The notes beneath the pieces were generated by a model. That model did no database searches, was not told the origin of the DNA, and was given only the letters and a program-made list of their open reading frames with translations. Positions 1 through 6,739 of a DNA stretch of 9,988 nt are shown here, in pieces. Positions within the stretch are counted from its first letter, which is position 1. Every line of letters begins with the position of its first letter. Position numbers and translations under genes: made by a program. The stretch is from an uncultured Ruminococcus sp. (lineage in GTDB: Bacteria > Bacillota > Clostridia > Oscillospirales > Ruminococcaceae): positions 1-9,988 of the forward strand of contig CAMWUB010000035.1 of the NCBI GenBank assembly GCA_947177345.1, written 5' to 3'.

Positions 1-171
1 ATAAACGGTTTTGAATTTCCGTTCACTTGTTAGACGGTTCAGGTGTGAAATTATCTCACAGAAAATCTCAGATTTGTATTAATGTACAAAAATATTCATG
101 AATTTTTATATATTATGACTATACAAATGTGAAAAATTTATGGAAATTCATGTTTAAGTAGCGGTTAACAC
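1..171. other. Upstream non-coding region with weak palindromes
   Basis: No convincing gene is visible here. Frame 1 is open from the window edge to a TAG at 31-33, so the first ten codons could be the tail of an upstream gene, but that is too short to support. An inverted repeat TGTGA-N7-TCACA lies at 44-60, and a 10-base perfect palindrome ATTCATGAAT lies at 94-103. Neither has the G/C-rich stem and T-run of an intrinsic terminator. They could be operators upstream of the miaB promoter, but nothing else supports that. Confidence 0.4.
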
Positions 172-200
172 TTGAAAAAACGTTTTATATATGCTATAAT
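172..200 (+). promoter_or_regulatory. Strong extended -10 sigma-A promoter for the miaB operon
   Basis: The -35 box TTGAAA (172-177) is separated by 17 bases from a perfect -10 box TATAAT (195-200). A TG one base upstream of the -10 (192-193) makes it an extended -10 element. The predicted transcription start is near 207, giving a leader of about 35 bases before the TTG start of miaB. No other good promoter is visible until the end of miaA, and the intergenic gaps are very short, so this promoter probably drives the whole cluster. Confidence 0.85.
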
Positions 201-241
201 AACTTATTACCTGATTTTGATTGATTGTGAGGAATCTTGTT

Positions 242-1609
242 TTGATTGAAAATGATATTACTATAAATGAAGTAAAGAAAATTTTATCTGATAAAAAACG
301 TCTGGCATACGTCCGGAGTTTCGGGTGTCAGCTGAACGTTTCCGACGGTGAAAAAATAAAAGGTCTTTTGAAAAGAATCGGATATGATTTCACTGACGAC
401 GAAAAACAAGCGGATATTATAATTCTTAATACGTGTGCTGTCAGGGAGAGTGCCGAAGAAAGAGTTTTCGGAATCATAGGCAGTATGAAGAAACTCAAAG
501 AGGAAAAACCCTCGCTTATAATGGGACTCGCTGGCTGTATGACCGCTCAGGAACACGTTGCAGAAAAAATAAAGAAATCATATCCGCAGATTGATTTTAT
601 TATGGGAACTTCTGCAATAAATTCATTGCCGAAACTGCTTCTTGACTGTCTGAAAGGTGAAAAATTTTCCGCTGATACCGGTGAATACGACGATTTTTCA
701 GAAAATCCGGAGCAGGTAAGGGAAAGTACTTTCAAGGCATCTGTACCGATAATGTTCGGCTGTAACAATTTCTGTACTTATTGTATAGTACCGTATGTCC
801 GTGGACGTGAAAGAAGTCGCAAGCCGGAAGATATTATAAATGAAGTCAGAAATCTTGTCAGTAACGGTTATAAGGAAATAATGTTACTCGGACAGAATGT
901 CAATTCATACGGAAAAGACCTCGGAAATAATATGACTTTTCCGGCATTGCTCCGTGAAATAAATAAAATCGACGGTGATTTTATAATCCGATTCATGTCT
1001 TCACACCCTAAAGACGCATCACAAGAACTTATAGACACTATTTTCAGTTGTGATAAAATCGCAAAACATTTACATCTGCCGTTGCAGAGCGGTAGTAATA
1101 GTGTACTCGAAAGAATGAACCGTCGTTACACAATTGAACAGTATTCGGAAACAGTCGACTATATAAGAAGTAATGACCCTGATTTTTCGCTGACTACCGA
1201 TATTATAGTAGGATTTCCGAACGAAACAGACAGTGAATTTCGTGAAACTCTGGACATAATAAAGCGTATCCGCTATGATAATATCTATTCTTTCATATAT
1301 TCGAGACGGACAGGTACAAAAGCATCTGAAATAGTCGATACCATACCAGAAGAAGTAAAAAGTCTTCGTATGCGTGAACTTCTTGAAATACAACGTGAGG
1401 TATCGACGGAAAATTATAAACGTTTTGTCGGTCGCCGTATGCGTATACTCGTTGACGGCGTTTCAAAGAAACGTACCGGCTATATCACCGGAAAAAGCAA
1501 CGAATTTATAATAGCCGAATTTGCAGGGGATAAATCTATGATAGGTAGCTTCGTGGAAATAGAAGTCACCGATTCTATGAACTGGGCAGTTTCCGGCAGA
1601 ATTATATAA
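242..1609 (+). CDS. miaB: tRNA-2-methylthio-N6-dimethylallyladenosine synthase MiaB
   Basis: Cytoplasmic radical-SAM methylthiotransferase that converts i6A37 to ms2i6A37 in tRNAs reading UNN codons. The N-terminal UPF0004 domain carries three cluster cysteines, C29 (SFGCQLN), C65 (NTCAVRE) and C99 (GLAGCM). The radical-SAM CxxxCxxC motif is C174-C178-C181, followed by PYVRGRERSR. A C-terminal TRAM RNA-binding domain covers about 388-455. I chose TTG at 242 (455 residues) because GAGG at 229-232 sits 9 bases upstream. The in-frame TTG at 221 is the alternative; it would add seven residues but lies only about 14 bases after the predicted transcript start and has no Shine-Dalgarno sequence. This is the first gene of the operon, 30 bases before the YlbF/YmcA-family gene. 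MiaB needs the product of MiaA, encoded further down the same cluster. Identification is secure; only the start is open. Confidence 0.96.
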   Translation: MIENDITINEVKKILSDKKRLAYVRSFGCQLNVSDGEKIKGLLKRIGYDFTDDEKQADIIILNTCAVRESAEERVFGIIGSMKKLKEEKPSLIMGLAGCMTAQEHVAEKIKKSYPQIDFIMGTSAINSLPKLLLDCLKGEKFSADTGEYDDFSENPEQVRESTFKASVPIMFGCNNFCTYCIVPYVRGRERSRKPEDIINEVRNLVSNGYKEIMLLGQNVNSYGKDLGNNMTFPALLREINKIDGDFIIRFMSSHPKDASQELIDTIFSCDKIAKHLHLPLQSGSNSVLERMNRRYTIEQYSETVDYIRSNDPDFSLTTDIIVGFPNETDSEFRETLDIIKRIRYDNIYSFIYSRRTGTKASEIVDTIPEEVKSLRMRELLEIQREVSTENYKRFVGRRMRILVDGVSKKRTGYITGKSNEFIIAEFAGDKSMIGSFVEIEVTDSMNWAVSGRII

Positions 1610-1639
1610 AAACTTTAAGGATAAAAGGAGAATTTATTT

Positions 1640-2047
1640 ATGGATAACATTATCAGACTTACAAGGGAATTAGGAAAGGCACTCCAGCAAGATGACAGAT
1701 ACATTGCCTATGCTCTTGCTAAGCAGGTAAATGACGAAGATGAGGAACTTCAATCTGAAATAACACGGTTCGATGAACTCCGTGCAGAAATGCGTAACGC
1801 TATGAGCGTTGAAAATCCGGATTTTGACAGAATCAACGCCATTGACAAGGAAACAAAGGCACTTTATCAGAAAATAATGAGTAATCCGCATATGATTGTA
1901 TTCAATTCTACACAGAAGGCTCTTGAAAAACTGGTCAGCGATATGAATCAGATTATCACTATGTGTGCTAACGGTAAAGACCCTGAAACGTGTGAAATTC
2001 CTGAGGGCTGTGCCGGAAACTGTTCCGCCTGCGGAGGTTGTGGCTGA
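1640..2047 (+). CDS. YlbF/YmcA-family (RicA/RicF-like) protein with six-cysteine tail
   Basis: A 135-residue helical protein resembling the YlbF/YmcA family (Com_YlbF). In B. subtilis RicA, RicF and RicT form an Fe-S complex that associates with RNase Y, affects mRNA processing and promotes Spo0A phosphorylation. Residues 1-108 form the charged helical body, with a FDELRAEMRNAM segment at 44-55. Residues 109-135 carry six cysteines (C109, C118, C124, C128, C131, C134), ending in the motif CxxxCxxCxxC. In B. subtilis, cysteines near the C-termini of RicF and RicA help ligate a shared cluster, so an Fe-S or zinc site is likely here. The position between miaB and mutS matches B. subtilis ymcA (ricA), but the cysteine count looks more RicF-like, so I do not assign either symbol. 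AAAGGAG at 1624-1630 is 9 bases from the ATG. The stop overlaps the mutS start by one base. Confidence 0.85.
   Translation: MDNIIRLTRELGKALQQDDRYIAYALAKQVNDEDEELQSEITRFDELRAEMRNAMSVENPDFDRINAIDKETKALYQKIMSNPHMIVFNSTQKALEKLVSDMNQIITMCANGKDPETCEIPEGCAGNCSACGGCG
2033..2038 (+). promoter_or_regulatory. mutS ribosome binding site inside the preceding gene
   Basis: GGAGGT lies 8 bases before the mutS ATG at 2047. The same bases are the Gly-Gly codons of the C-terminal Cys-Gly-Gly-Cys of the upstream protein. This site supports ATG 2047 over the in-frame TTG at 2038, which directly abuts it. The upstream stop and the mutS start share a base (TGATG, 2045-2049), which suggests translational coupling. 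Confidence 0.8.
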
Positions 2048-4662
2048 TGAATATCGACAGAAAAAAAGTATCTGCCATGATGCGACAGTATCTTGAAATA
2101 AAAGATAATTATAAGGAATGTATATTATTTTTCCGTGTAGGTGATTTCTATGAAATGTTTTTTGATGATGCCCTGACGGTCTCAAAAGCAATAGAGCTTA
2201 CCCTCACCGGCAAGGACTGCGGACTTGAAGAACGTGCTCCTATGTGTGGTGTACCGTATCATGCGGTAGATACGTATATAAAAAAACTCGTTGATTTAGG
2301 TTTCAGGGTAGCGGTATGCGAACAGCTTACAGAACCTACATCGAGTAAAGATATAGTAAAACGTGATGTAATACGGGTTATCACCCCCGGAACGCTTACA
2401 GATAGTGCCATGCTTGACGATAGCCGGAATAATTATATATGCAGTATCTTCTATGATAGCTATAACAGGATATGTGCGGTAGCATCGGCGGATATTTCCA
2501 CAGGTGAGGCATTTTTGAGTATCATGGACGGTAACGACATTGAAGCAGAAATTATAAACGAGCTTTCAAGATGTCAGCCTGCTGAGATTATATTTCCTGA
2601 AAGTTTTCTTTCACTGAAAAATGTATGTAATTTTATAAAATTACGTTTGAAATGTACGGTTACATTGAGGGATAAGGAACGTTTTTATCCGGCAGGGAAT
2701 CACGGTATAATAGAAAGCGTTTTCAGAAAGTCACCGGAGGAGCTGGGAATAAGTAGTTACGGTGCGGATTGTTCAGCGGTATGCGGATTATTTGACTATA
2801 TAAACGATACGCAGAAGACATCTGTTTCACGGTTCACTACACTGGAAATACTTAAAGAAGATTCTTTCATGGGACTTGATTTGAATGCACGTCGTAACCT
2901 TGAATTAACAGAAACGCTCCGGAATAAAGAACGGAGAGGGTCATTATTATGGGTACTCGATTCCGCTAAAACCTCAATGGGTCGGCGACTTCTTAAAAAC
3001 TGGATTGAACAGCCTCTGAAAAGTCCGGCACGTATAATAGAACGTCTCGACGCTGTGGAGGCACTCAAAAGAAAAAGCGTTGTATTATATGAGTTGCAGA
3101 ATTTATTATCCGGTGTATATGACCTTGAAAGACTTATGACGAAAGTAATGTATAAACGGGCGAATCCACGTGACCTTAAAGCACTTTCAGCGACGGCAGT
3201 TAAATTACCATTCATAAAAAAGGAACTCGAAAAACTGGACAATTCAAAATTACTGACAAAGTATAACAATGATATTTCCGGACTTGACGAGATTGTAAAA
3301 CTTGTCGAAAAGGCAATAACTGACGAACCACCAGTATCAGTAAAGGACGGCGGAGTAATAAAAGATGGTTTCAACAGCGAGCTTGATAATTTACGTCATA
3401 TAATGAATAATAATCAGGAAATAATTGATACAATTCTTAATATCGAACGTGAACGGACAGGAATAAAGAATCTAAAAATAGGATTCAATAAAGTATTCGG
3501 CTATTATTTAGAGGTCACACGTTCATATTATGAATATATTCCAAAGGAATGGACTCGGAAACAGACTCTTGCAAATGCGGAGAGGTTCATAACAGAGGAA
3601 CTCAAAAACGCTGAAAACTCTATACTTGGTGCGAAAGACAAGGCTTTAGCACTGGAAGCAGATATTTTTATTGAAGTCCGTGACTATATTGCTACTATGC
3701 TTGAAAGGGTTCAGCGGACGGCGGTAGCAGTAGCATCTGTAGATGTTCTGTGTTCGTTTGCGGACGTTGCTATAAGAAATCTGTATGTAAAACCGGAAAT
3801 ATCGCTTGACGGTTCAATTGACATAAAAGCAGGCAGACACCCTGTAGTTGAAGTAATGCTGGAAGAAGAATTATTCATTCCGAATGATGTCTATATTGAT
3901 AAGAAAAATAACAGAATGTCTATTATAACAGGACCTAATATGTCAGGTAAGTCGACGTATATGCGACAGACCGCATTAATAGTACTCATGGCACAGATTG
4001 GTTGCTTTGTTCCGGCGGATTCCGCAAGAATATCAATAGTAGACAGGATTTTCACCCGAATAGGTGCATCAGATGACCTTACAGCCGGACAAAGTACATT
4101 TATGGTTGAAATGAGTGAAGTAGCCGATATACTGAAAAATGCCACACCGGACAGCCTTGTTATTCTCGACGAGGTAGGACGTGGTACATCTACATATGAC
4201 GGCGTAAGTATAGCACGTGCGGTAGCTGAGTATATATGTACTTCAAAGAAATTAGGTTGTAAAACTCTTTTTGCTACACACTATCACGAACTTATCGGAC
4301 TTGAAAACGAACTTGACGGCGTTAAGAATTACAGTATAGCAGTTAATAAGCGTGGTAGTACGATACGCTTTTTAAGAAAGATAGTCCGAGGCGGTATTGA
4401 CGAAAGTTATGGTGTGGACGTTGCAAAACTTGCGGGACTTCCGACAAAAGTAATCAATCGTGCGAAAGAGATTCTGACAGAAATGGAAGATACACATAAT
4501 ACACATATCGGAAATACTGCCGGTAATGAAAGCAATCAGATAACTTTTGACAGTATAAATCATGAAACAGTACTTGATATGCTCCGCAAAACAAATATCG
4601 ACGAACTGACAGACAGTGAATGCAGAATGTTACTTAATGATTTGATTGAAACTATAAAATAA
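2047..4662 (+). CDS. mutS: DNA mismatch repair protein MutS
   Basis: A 871-residue MutS that recognises base mismatches and small loops and recruits MutL in an ATP-dependent way. The mismatch-reading Phe-x-Glu motif is F34-Y35-E36, close to F36-Y37-E38 of E. coli. The clamp and lever domains occupy the middle. The ABC-type ATPase has Walker A GPNMSGKST at 629-637, Walker B ending LDEVGRGTSTYDG with D708-E709, and the switch histidine in THYHEL at H745. QITF at 831-834 is a candidate beta-clamp-binding motif in the tail, where B. subtilis MutS has QLSFF; this is an inference. The extreme C-terminus matches the short conserved helical segment typical of clostridial MutS. Length is normal and no frame break is seen. 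It overlaps the preceding gene by one base and ends 30 bases before the GH3 gene, so mutL is not directly adjacent. Confidence 0.98.
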   Translation: MNIDRKKVSAMMRQYLEIKDNYKECILFFRVGDFYEMFFDDALTVSKAIELTLTGKDCGLEERAPMCGVPYHAVDTYIKKLVDLGFRVAVCEQLTEPTSSKDIVKRDVIRVITPGTLTDSAMLDDSRNNYICSIFYDSYNRICAVASADISTGEAFLSIMDGNDIEAEIINELSRCQPAEIIFPESFLSLKNVCNFIKLRLKCTVTLRDKERFYPAGNHGIIESVFRKSPEELGISSYGADCSAVCGLFDYINDTQKTSVSRFTTLEILKEDSFMGLDLNARRNLELTETLRNKERRGSLLWVLDSAKTSMGRRLLKNWIEQPLKSPARIIERLDAVEALKRKSVVLYELQNLLSGVYDLERLMTKVMYKRANPRDLKALSATAVKLPFIKKELEKLDNSKLLTKYNNDISGLDEIVKLVEKAITDEPPVSVKDGGVIKDGFNSELDNLRHIMNNNQEIIDTILNIERERTGIKNLKIGFNKVFGYYLEVTRSYYEYIPKEWTRKQTLANAERFITEELKNAENSILGAKDKALALEADIFIEVRDYIATMLERVQRTAVAVASVDVLCSFADVAIRNLYVKPEISLDGSIDIKAGRHPVVEVMLEEELFIPNDVYIDKKNNRMSIITGPNMSGKSTYMRQTALIVLMAQIGCFVPADSARISIVDRIFTRIGASDDLTAGQSTFMVEMSEVADILKNATPDSLVILDEVGRGTSTYDGVSIARAVAEYICTSKKLGCKTLFATHYHELIGLENELDGVKNYSIAVNKRGSTIRFLRKIVRGGIDESYGVDVAKLAGLPTKVINRAKEILTEMEDTHNTHIGNTAGNESNQITFDSINHETVLDMLRKTNIDELTDSECRMLLNDLIETIK

Positions 4663-4692
4663 TTACTGTAAAAACAAAATGGAGGATTTTAA

Positions 4693-6357
4693 ATGAAAGT
4701 AAAAAAATTAATGGCTATGGCATTGAGTATGAGCCTTACACTCTGTGCCTGTGCCGAAAAAAAACAATCAGTTGAGGACAGTTCAGAAGAGCCGTCTACA
4801 GAACCGATAACGGAAGTTACTGAACCTGTAACCGAGCCACCTGCTCCGGAAAAGACTGTACCGGAAAAAGTACTTGAAAGAATGTCATTGCATGATAAAG
4901 TTTGTCAGATGTTCATTACAACACCTGAACAGCTTTCCGGTTATGATATAGTTACGCTTTACGACGATATTGTAGCGGATTCGATAGCAAGCTATAACAT
5001 AGGCGGACTTATAATGTTTTCGGAGAATCTTGAAACTACTGAACAGACTTCGCAGATGATAAGTGATATACAGGAATGTGCATTAGCTGATAGCGGAATA
5101 GGAATGTTCATGTCAGTTGACGAGGAGGGCGGAACAGTCGCAAGAGTTGCCGATACACTCGGAACTACAGCATTTGAGGATATGGCGGTATATGGTGAAC
5201 AGAATGATTCACACGTATCTTATGAAATAGGTTATCAGATAGGAACAGACCTCAAAGCACTTGGATTCAATCTTGACTTTGCACCGGTTGCAGATGTTGA
5301 TACTGTTGAAGAAGATACAGGATATTACAGCGAACTCGGTGACCGTATTTTCAGCAGTAATCCTGATATAGTCGCTGATATGGCTACAAATGTGGCGGTA
5401 GGTCTGAAAGATGCCGGTGTATGTGCTACTATGAAACATTTTCCGGGTCTCGGTGGCTCATACGGTGATACACATGAAGATGCAAATGTAACAATAAACC
5501 GTTCTGTAGAGAATCTCAGAAGTACTGATTTTTTACCGTTCAAATCAGGAATAACAGCCGGAGTTGATTTCATAATGGTGGGACATCAGATTATTTCAGG
5601 AGTAGGTGACTGGTTGCCGTCTGATTTGTCATATACTGTTGTAACGGAACTTTTAAGAAATGAACTCGGATTTGAGGGCGTAATAATTACAGACTCCCAT
5701 ATGATGAGTACAATTTCAGAAATATATACATCTGCTGAAGCTTCTGTAATGGCTGTAAAGGCTGGTGTTGATGTCATTCTCATGCCGACTGACCTCGTAT
5801 CTGCTATAGATGCTGTATATCAGGCAGTTGAGAGCGGTGATATAGGTACTGAAAGAATAGATGAAAGTGTTCTGAGAATACTTAATAAGAAATATGAACT
5901 CGGTTTATTGGACGAAAATTTTGTACCTGTTTCAGAAGAAGAATCCACTACAGAAGAAACTACTGAAGAAGAAACAACTACAGAAGAGACTACCGAAGAA
6001 ACTACTACTACTGAAGAAACAACCGAAACCACTACCGAAGAAACTACTACTACCACTACCACAGAAGAAGTAGTAACAGAAGAAACAACAACTGTTCAGC
6101 TTACTGATGTTGGCGGAAATCCTATAAAAATTACAACAACTTTTGCCGGATATGTTGCAGGTTCATTTGTAGACCCTAACAGGCTTACTACAACTACTAC
6201 CATGACCACAACCACTACTGCATACGATGACTACAACTACGATTATGATTACGATTATGATTACAGTTATGACTATGATTATGACTACAGTTATGATTAT
6301 AATGAAGGATATTATGATTATGGTTATGACGATTATTATAATGACTATGGCTATTGA
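4693..6357 (+). CDS. GH3 (NagZ-like) lipoprotein with Thr/Glu linker and Tyr/Asp-rich tail
   Basis: A 554-residue predicted surface lipoprotein. The signal peptide has a basic start (MKVKK), a hydrophobic core and a lipobox LCAC, with lipidation expected at C20. After a short Pro/Glu/Thr spacer, a glycoside hydrolase family 3 domain spans about 50-410. It shows DEEGG at 143-147, KHFPG at 248-252, a D259-T260-H261 dyad and a likely nucleophile D334 in VIITDSHMM. The Asp-x-His dyad is the signature of NagZ-type beta-N-acetylglucosaminidases rather than GH3 beta-glucosidases, so the substrate is probably a muropeptide or other GlcNAc glycan. The catalytic domain is followed by a Thr/Glu linker (414-467), a 31-residue non-repetitive segment (468-498), a Thr run (499-509) and a Tyr/Asp tail (511-554). 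There is no LPxTG motif, dockerin or C-terminal membrane helix. GGAGG at 4681-4685 precedes the ATG by 7 bases. It sits, unusually, between mutS and mutL. Confidence 0.93.
   Translation: MKVKKLMAMALSMSLTLCACAEKKQSVEDSSEEPSTEPITEVTEPVTEPPAPEKTVPEKVLERMSLHDKVCQMFITTPEQLSGYDIVTLYDDIVADSIASYNIGGLIMFSENLETTEQTSQMISDIQECALADSGIGMFMSVDEEGGTVARVADTLGTTAFEDMAVYGEQNDSHVSYEIGYQIGTDLKALGFNLDFAPVADVDTVEEDTGYYSELGDRIFSSNPDIVADMATNVAVGLKDAGVCATMKHFPGLGGSYGDTHEDANVTINRSVENLRSTDFLPFKSGITAGVDFIMVGHQIISGVGDWLPSDLSYTVVTELLRNELGFEGVIITDSHMMSTISEIYTSAEASVMAVKAGVDVILMPTDLVSAIDAVYQAVESGDIGTERIDESVLRILNKKYELGLLDENFVPVSEEESTTEETTEEETTTEETTEETTTTEETTETTTEETTTTTTTEEVVTEETTTVQLTDVGGNPIKITTTFAGYVAGSFVDPNRLTTTTTMTTTTTAYDDYNYDYDYDYDYSYDYDYDYSYDYNEGYYDYGYDDYYNDYGY
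5932..6093 (+). repeat. Thr/Glu low-complexity linker coding tract
   Basis: Encodes residues 414-467 of the GH3 lipoprotein: 29 Thr, 21 Glu, 2 Ser and 2 Val in 54 positions, mostly as TTEE blocks. Thr codons vary among ACT, ACA and ACC while Glu is almost always GAA, so the tract is only loosely repetitive as DNA. Such linkers space catalytic domains in surface proteins of ruminococci, and the threonines are possible O-glycosylation sites. A Thr run of the same kind recurs at 6187-6219. Confidence 0.85.
6223..6354 (+). repeat. Tyr/Asp tandem repeat tail (GATTAT-type hexamers)
   Basis: Encodes residues 511-554 of the GH3 lipoprotein: 21 Tyr and 14 Asp among 44 residues. Tyr occupies every second position from 514 to 536. 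Two consecutive 8-residue units YDYDYDYS (518-525 and 526-533) correspond to a 24-base tandem repeat. TAT/TAC and GAT/GAC are mixed, so the pattern is clearer in protein than in DNA. After 537 the alternation loosens to a Gly/Tyr/Asp pattern. Translation ends in a double stop TGATAA (6355-6360). Confidence 0.9.
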
Positions 6358-6394
6358 TAAATCAGCATATATTTACTGAAAGGAGTGATTTTCT

Positions 6395-6715
6395 ATGAAA
6401 TATTTTCTCAAGAAAGACGAACTAAGAGGTACAGACTGTCACGAATTTTTCAGAGGTAAGTGGAATAATATTTTCTGGAATGATGAATCAATCTATATCT
6501 ATGATGAAGATTTCACTGATACCGGATTGAAAAAACTGTTTCTTGACGTTCTGCCGGAGTACTCACCATATGAGACAACCGAAATAACACCGGAATCTTG
6601 GCAGGCAATCTGTGAATCTTCTTTCGGACGTACCAAGGAAGCTGTAAAGGATTTGAATGACTGGGTACAGGAAGTCTTTGCGGAATGCGGTTTATTTACT
6701 ATACTCGGTATATGA
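6395..6715 (+). CDS. Small acidic protein of unknown function
   Basis: I do not recognise this 106-residue protein. It has an excellent ribosome binding site (AAAGGAG at 6379-6385, 9 bases before the ATG) and its spacing fits the operon, so it is very probably expressed. The sequence has 21 Asp/Glu against 11 Lys/Arg, four Trp (W23, W28, W69, W90) and three Cys (C15, C73, C98). It has no signal peptide or membrane segment, so it is probably cytoplasmic. The aromatic and mixed charged pattern suggests a small folded domain rather than disorder. It lies 37 bases after the GH3 lipoprotein and 24 bases before mutL. Nothing in the sequence shows whether it works with either neighbour. Confidence 0.8.
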   Translation: MKYFLKKDELRGTDCHEFFRGKWNNIFWNDESIYIYDEDFTDTGLKKLFLDVLPEYSPYETTEITPESWQAICESSFGRTKEAVKDLNDWVQEVFAECGLFTILGI

Positions 6716-6739
6716 AATCCGGAAGGAGTTTAAATTTGT

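Noticed and set aside
1..33. C-terminal tail of an upstream gene ending at TAG 31-33
   Set aside because: Ten codons with no recognisable motif cannot be separated from chance.
44..60. TGTGA-N7-TCACA as a CRP-type operator
   Set aside because: The spacer is one base off the usual six, CRP regulation is not expected in this lineage, and it lies over 100 bases upstream of the -35 box.
2796..3374. Reverse-strand 192-codon open frame inside mutS
   Set aside because: It lies wholly within the conserved mutS reading frame and has no family resemblance, so it is a shadow frame.
4653..4658. TATAAA at the end of mutS as a promoter for the GH3 gene
   Set aside because: No acceptable -35 box lies 16-18 bases upstream and there is no TG extension.
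5820..6062. Reverse-strand open frame rich in Val and Ser
   Set aside because: It is the antisense of the Thr/Glu tract (ACT/GAA read backwards gives Val/Ser). It has no ribosome binding site or recognisable content.
6223..6354. CRISPR-like or satellite repeat
   Set aside because: The repeats are in frame within a coding sequence, have no spacers and explain themselves as Tyr/Asp codons.
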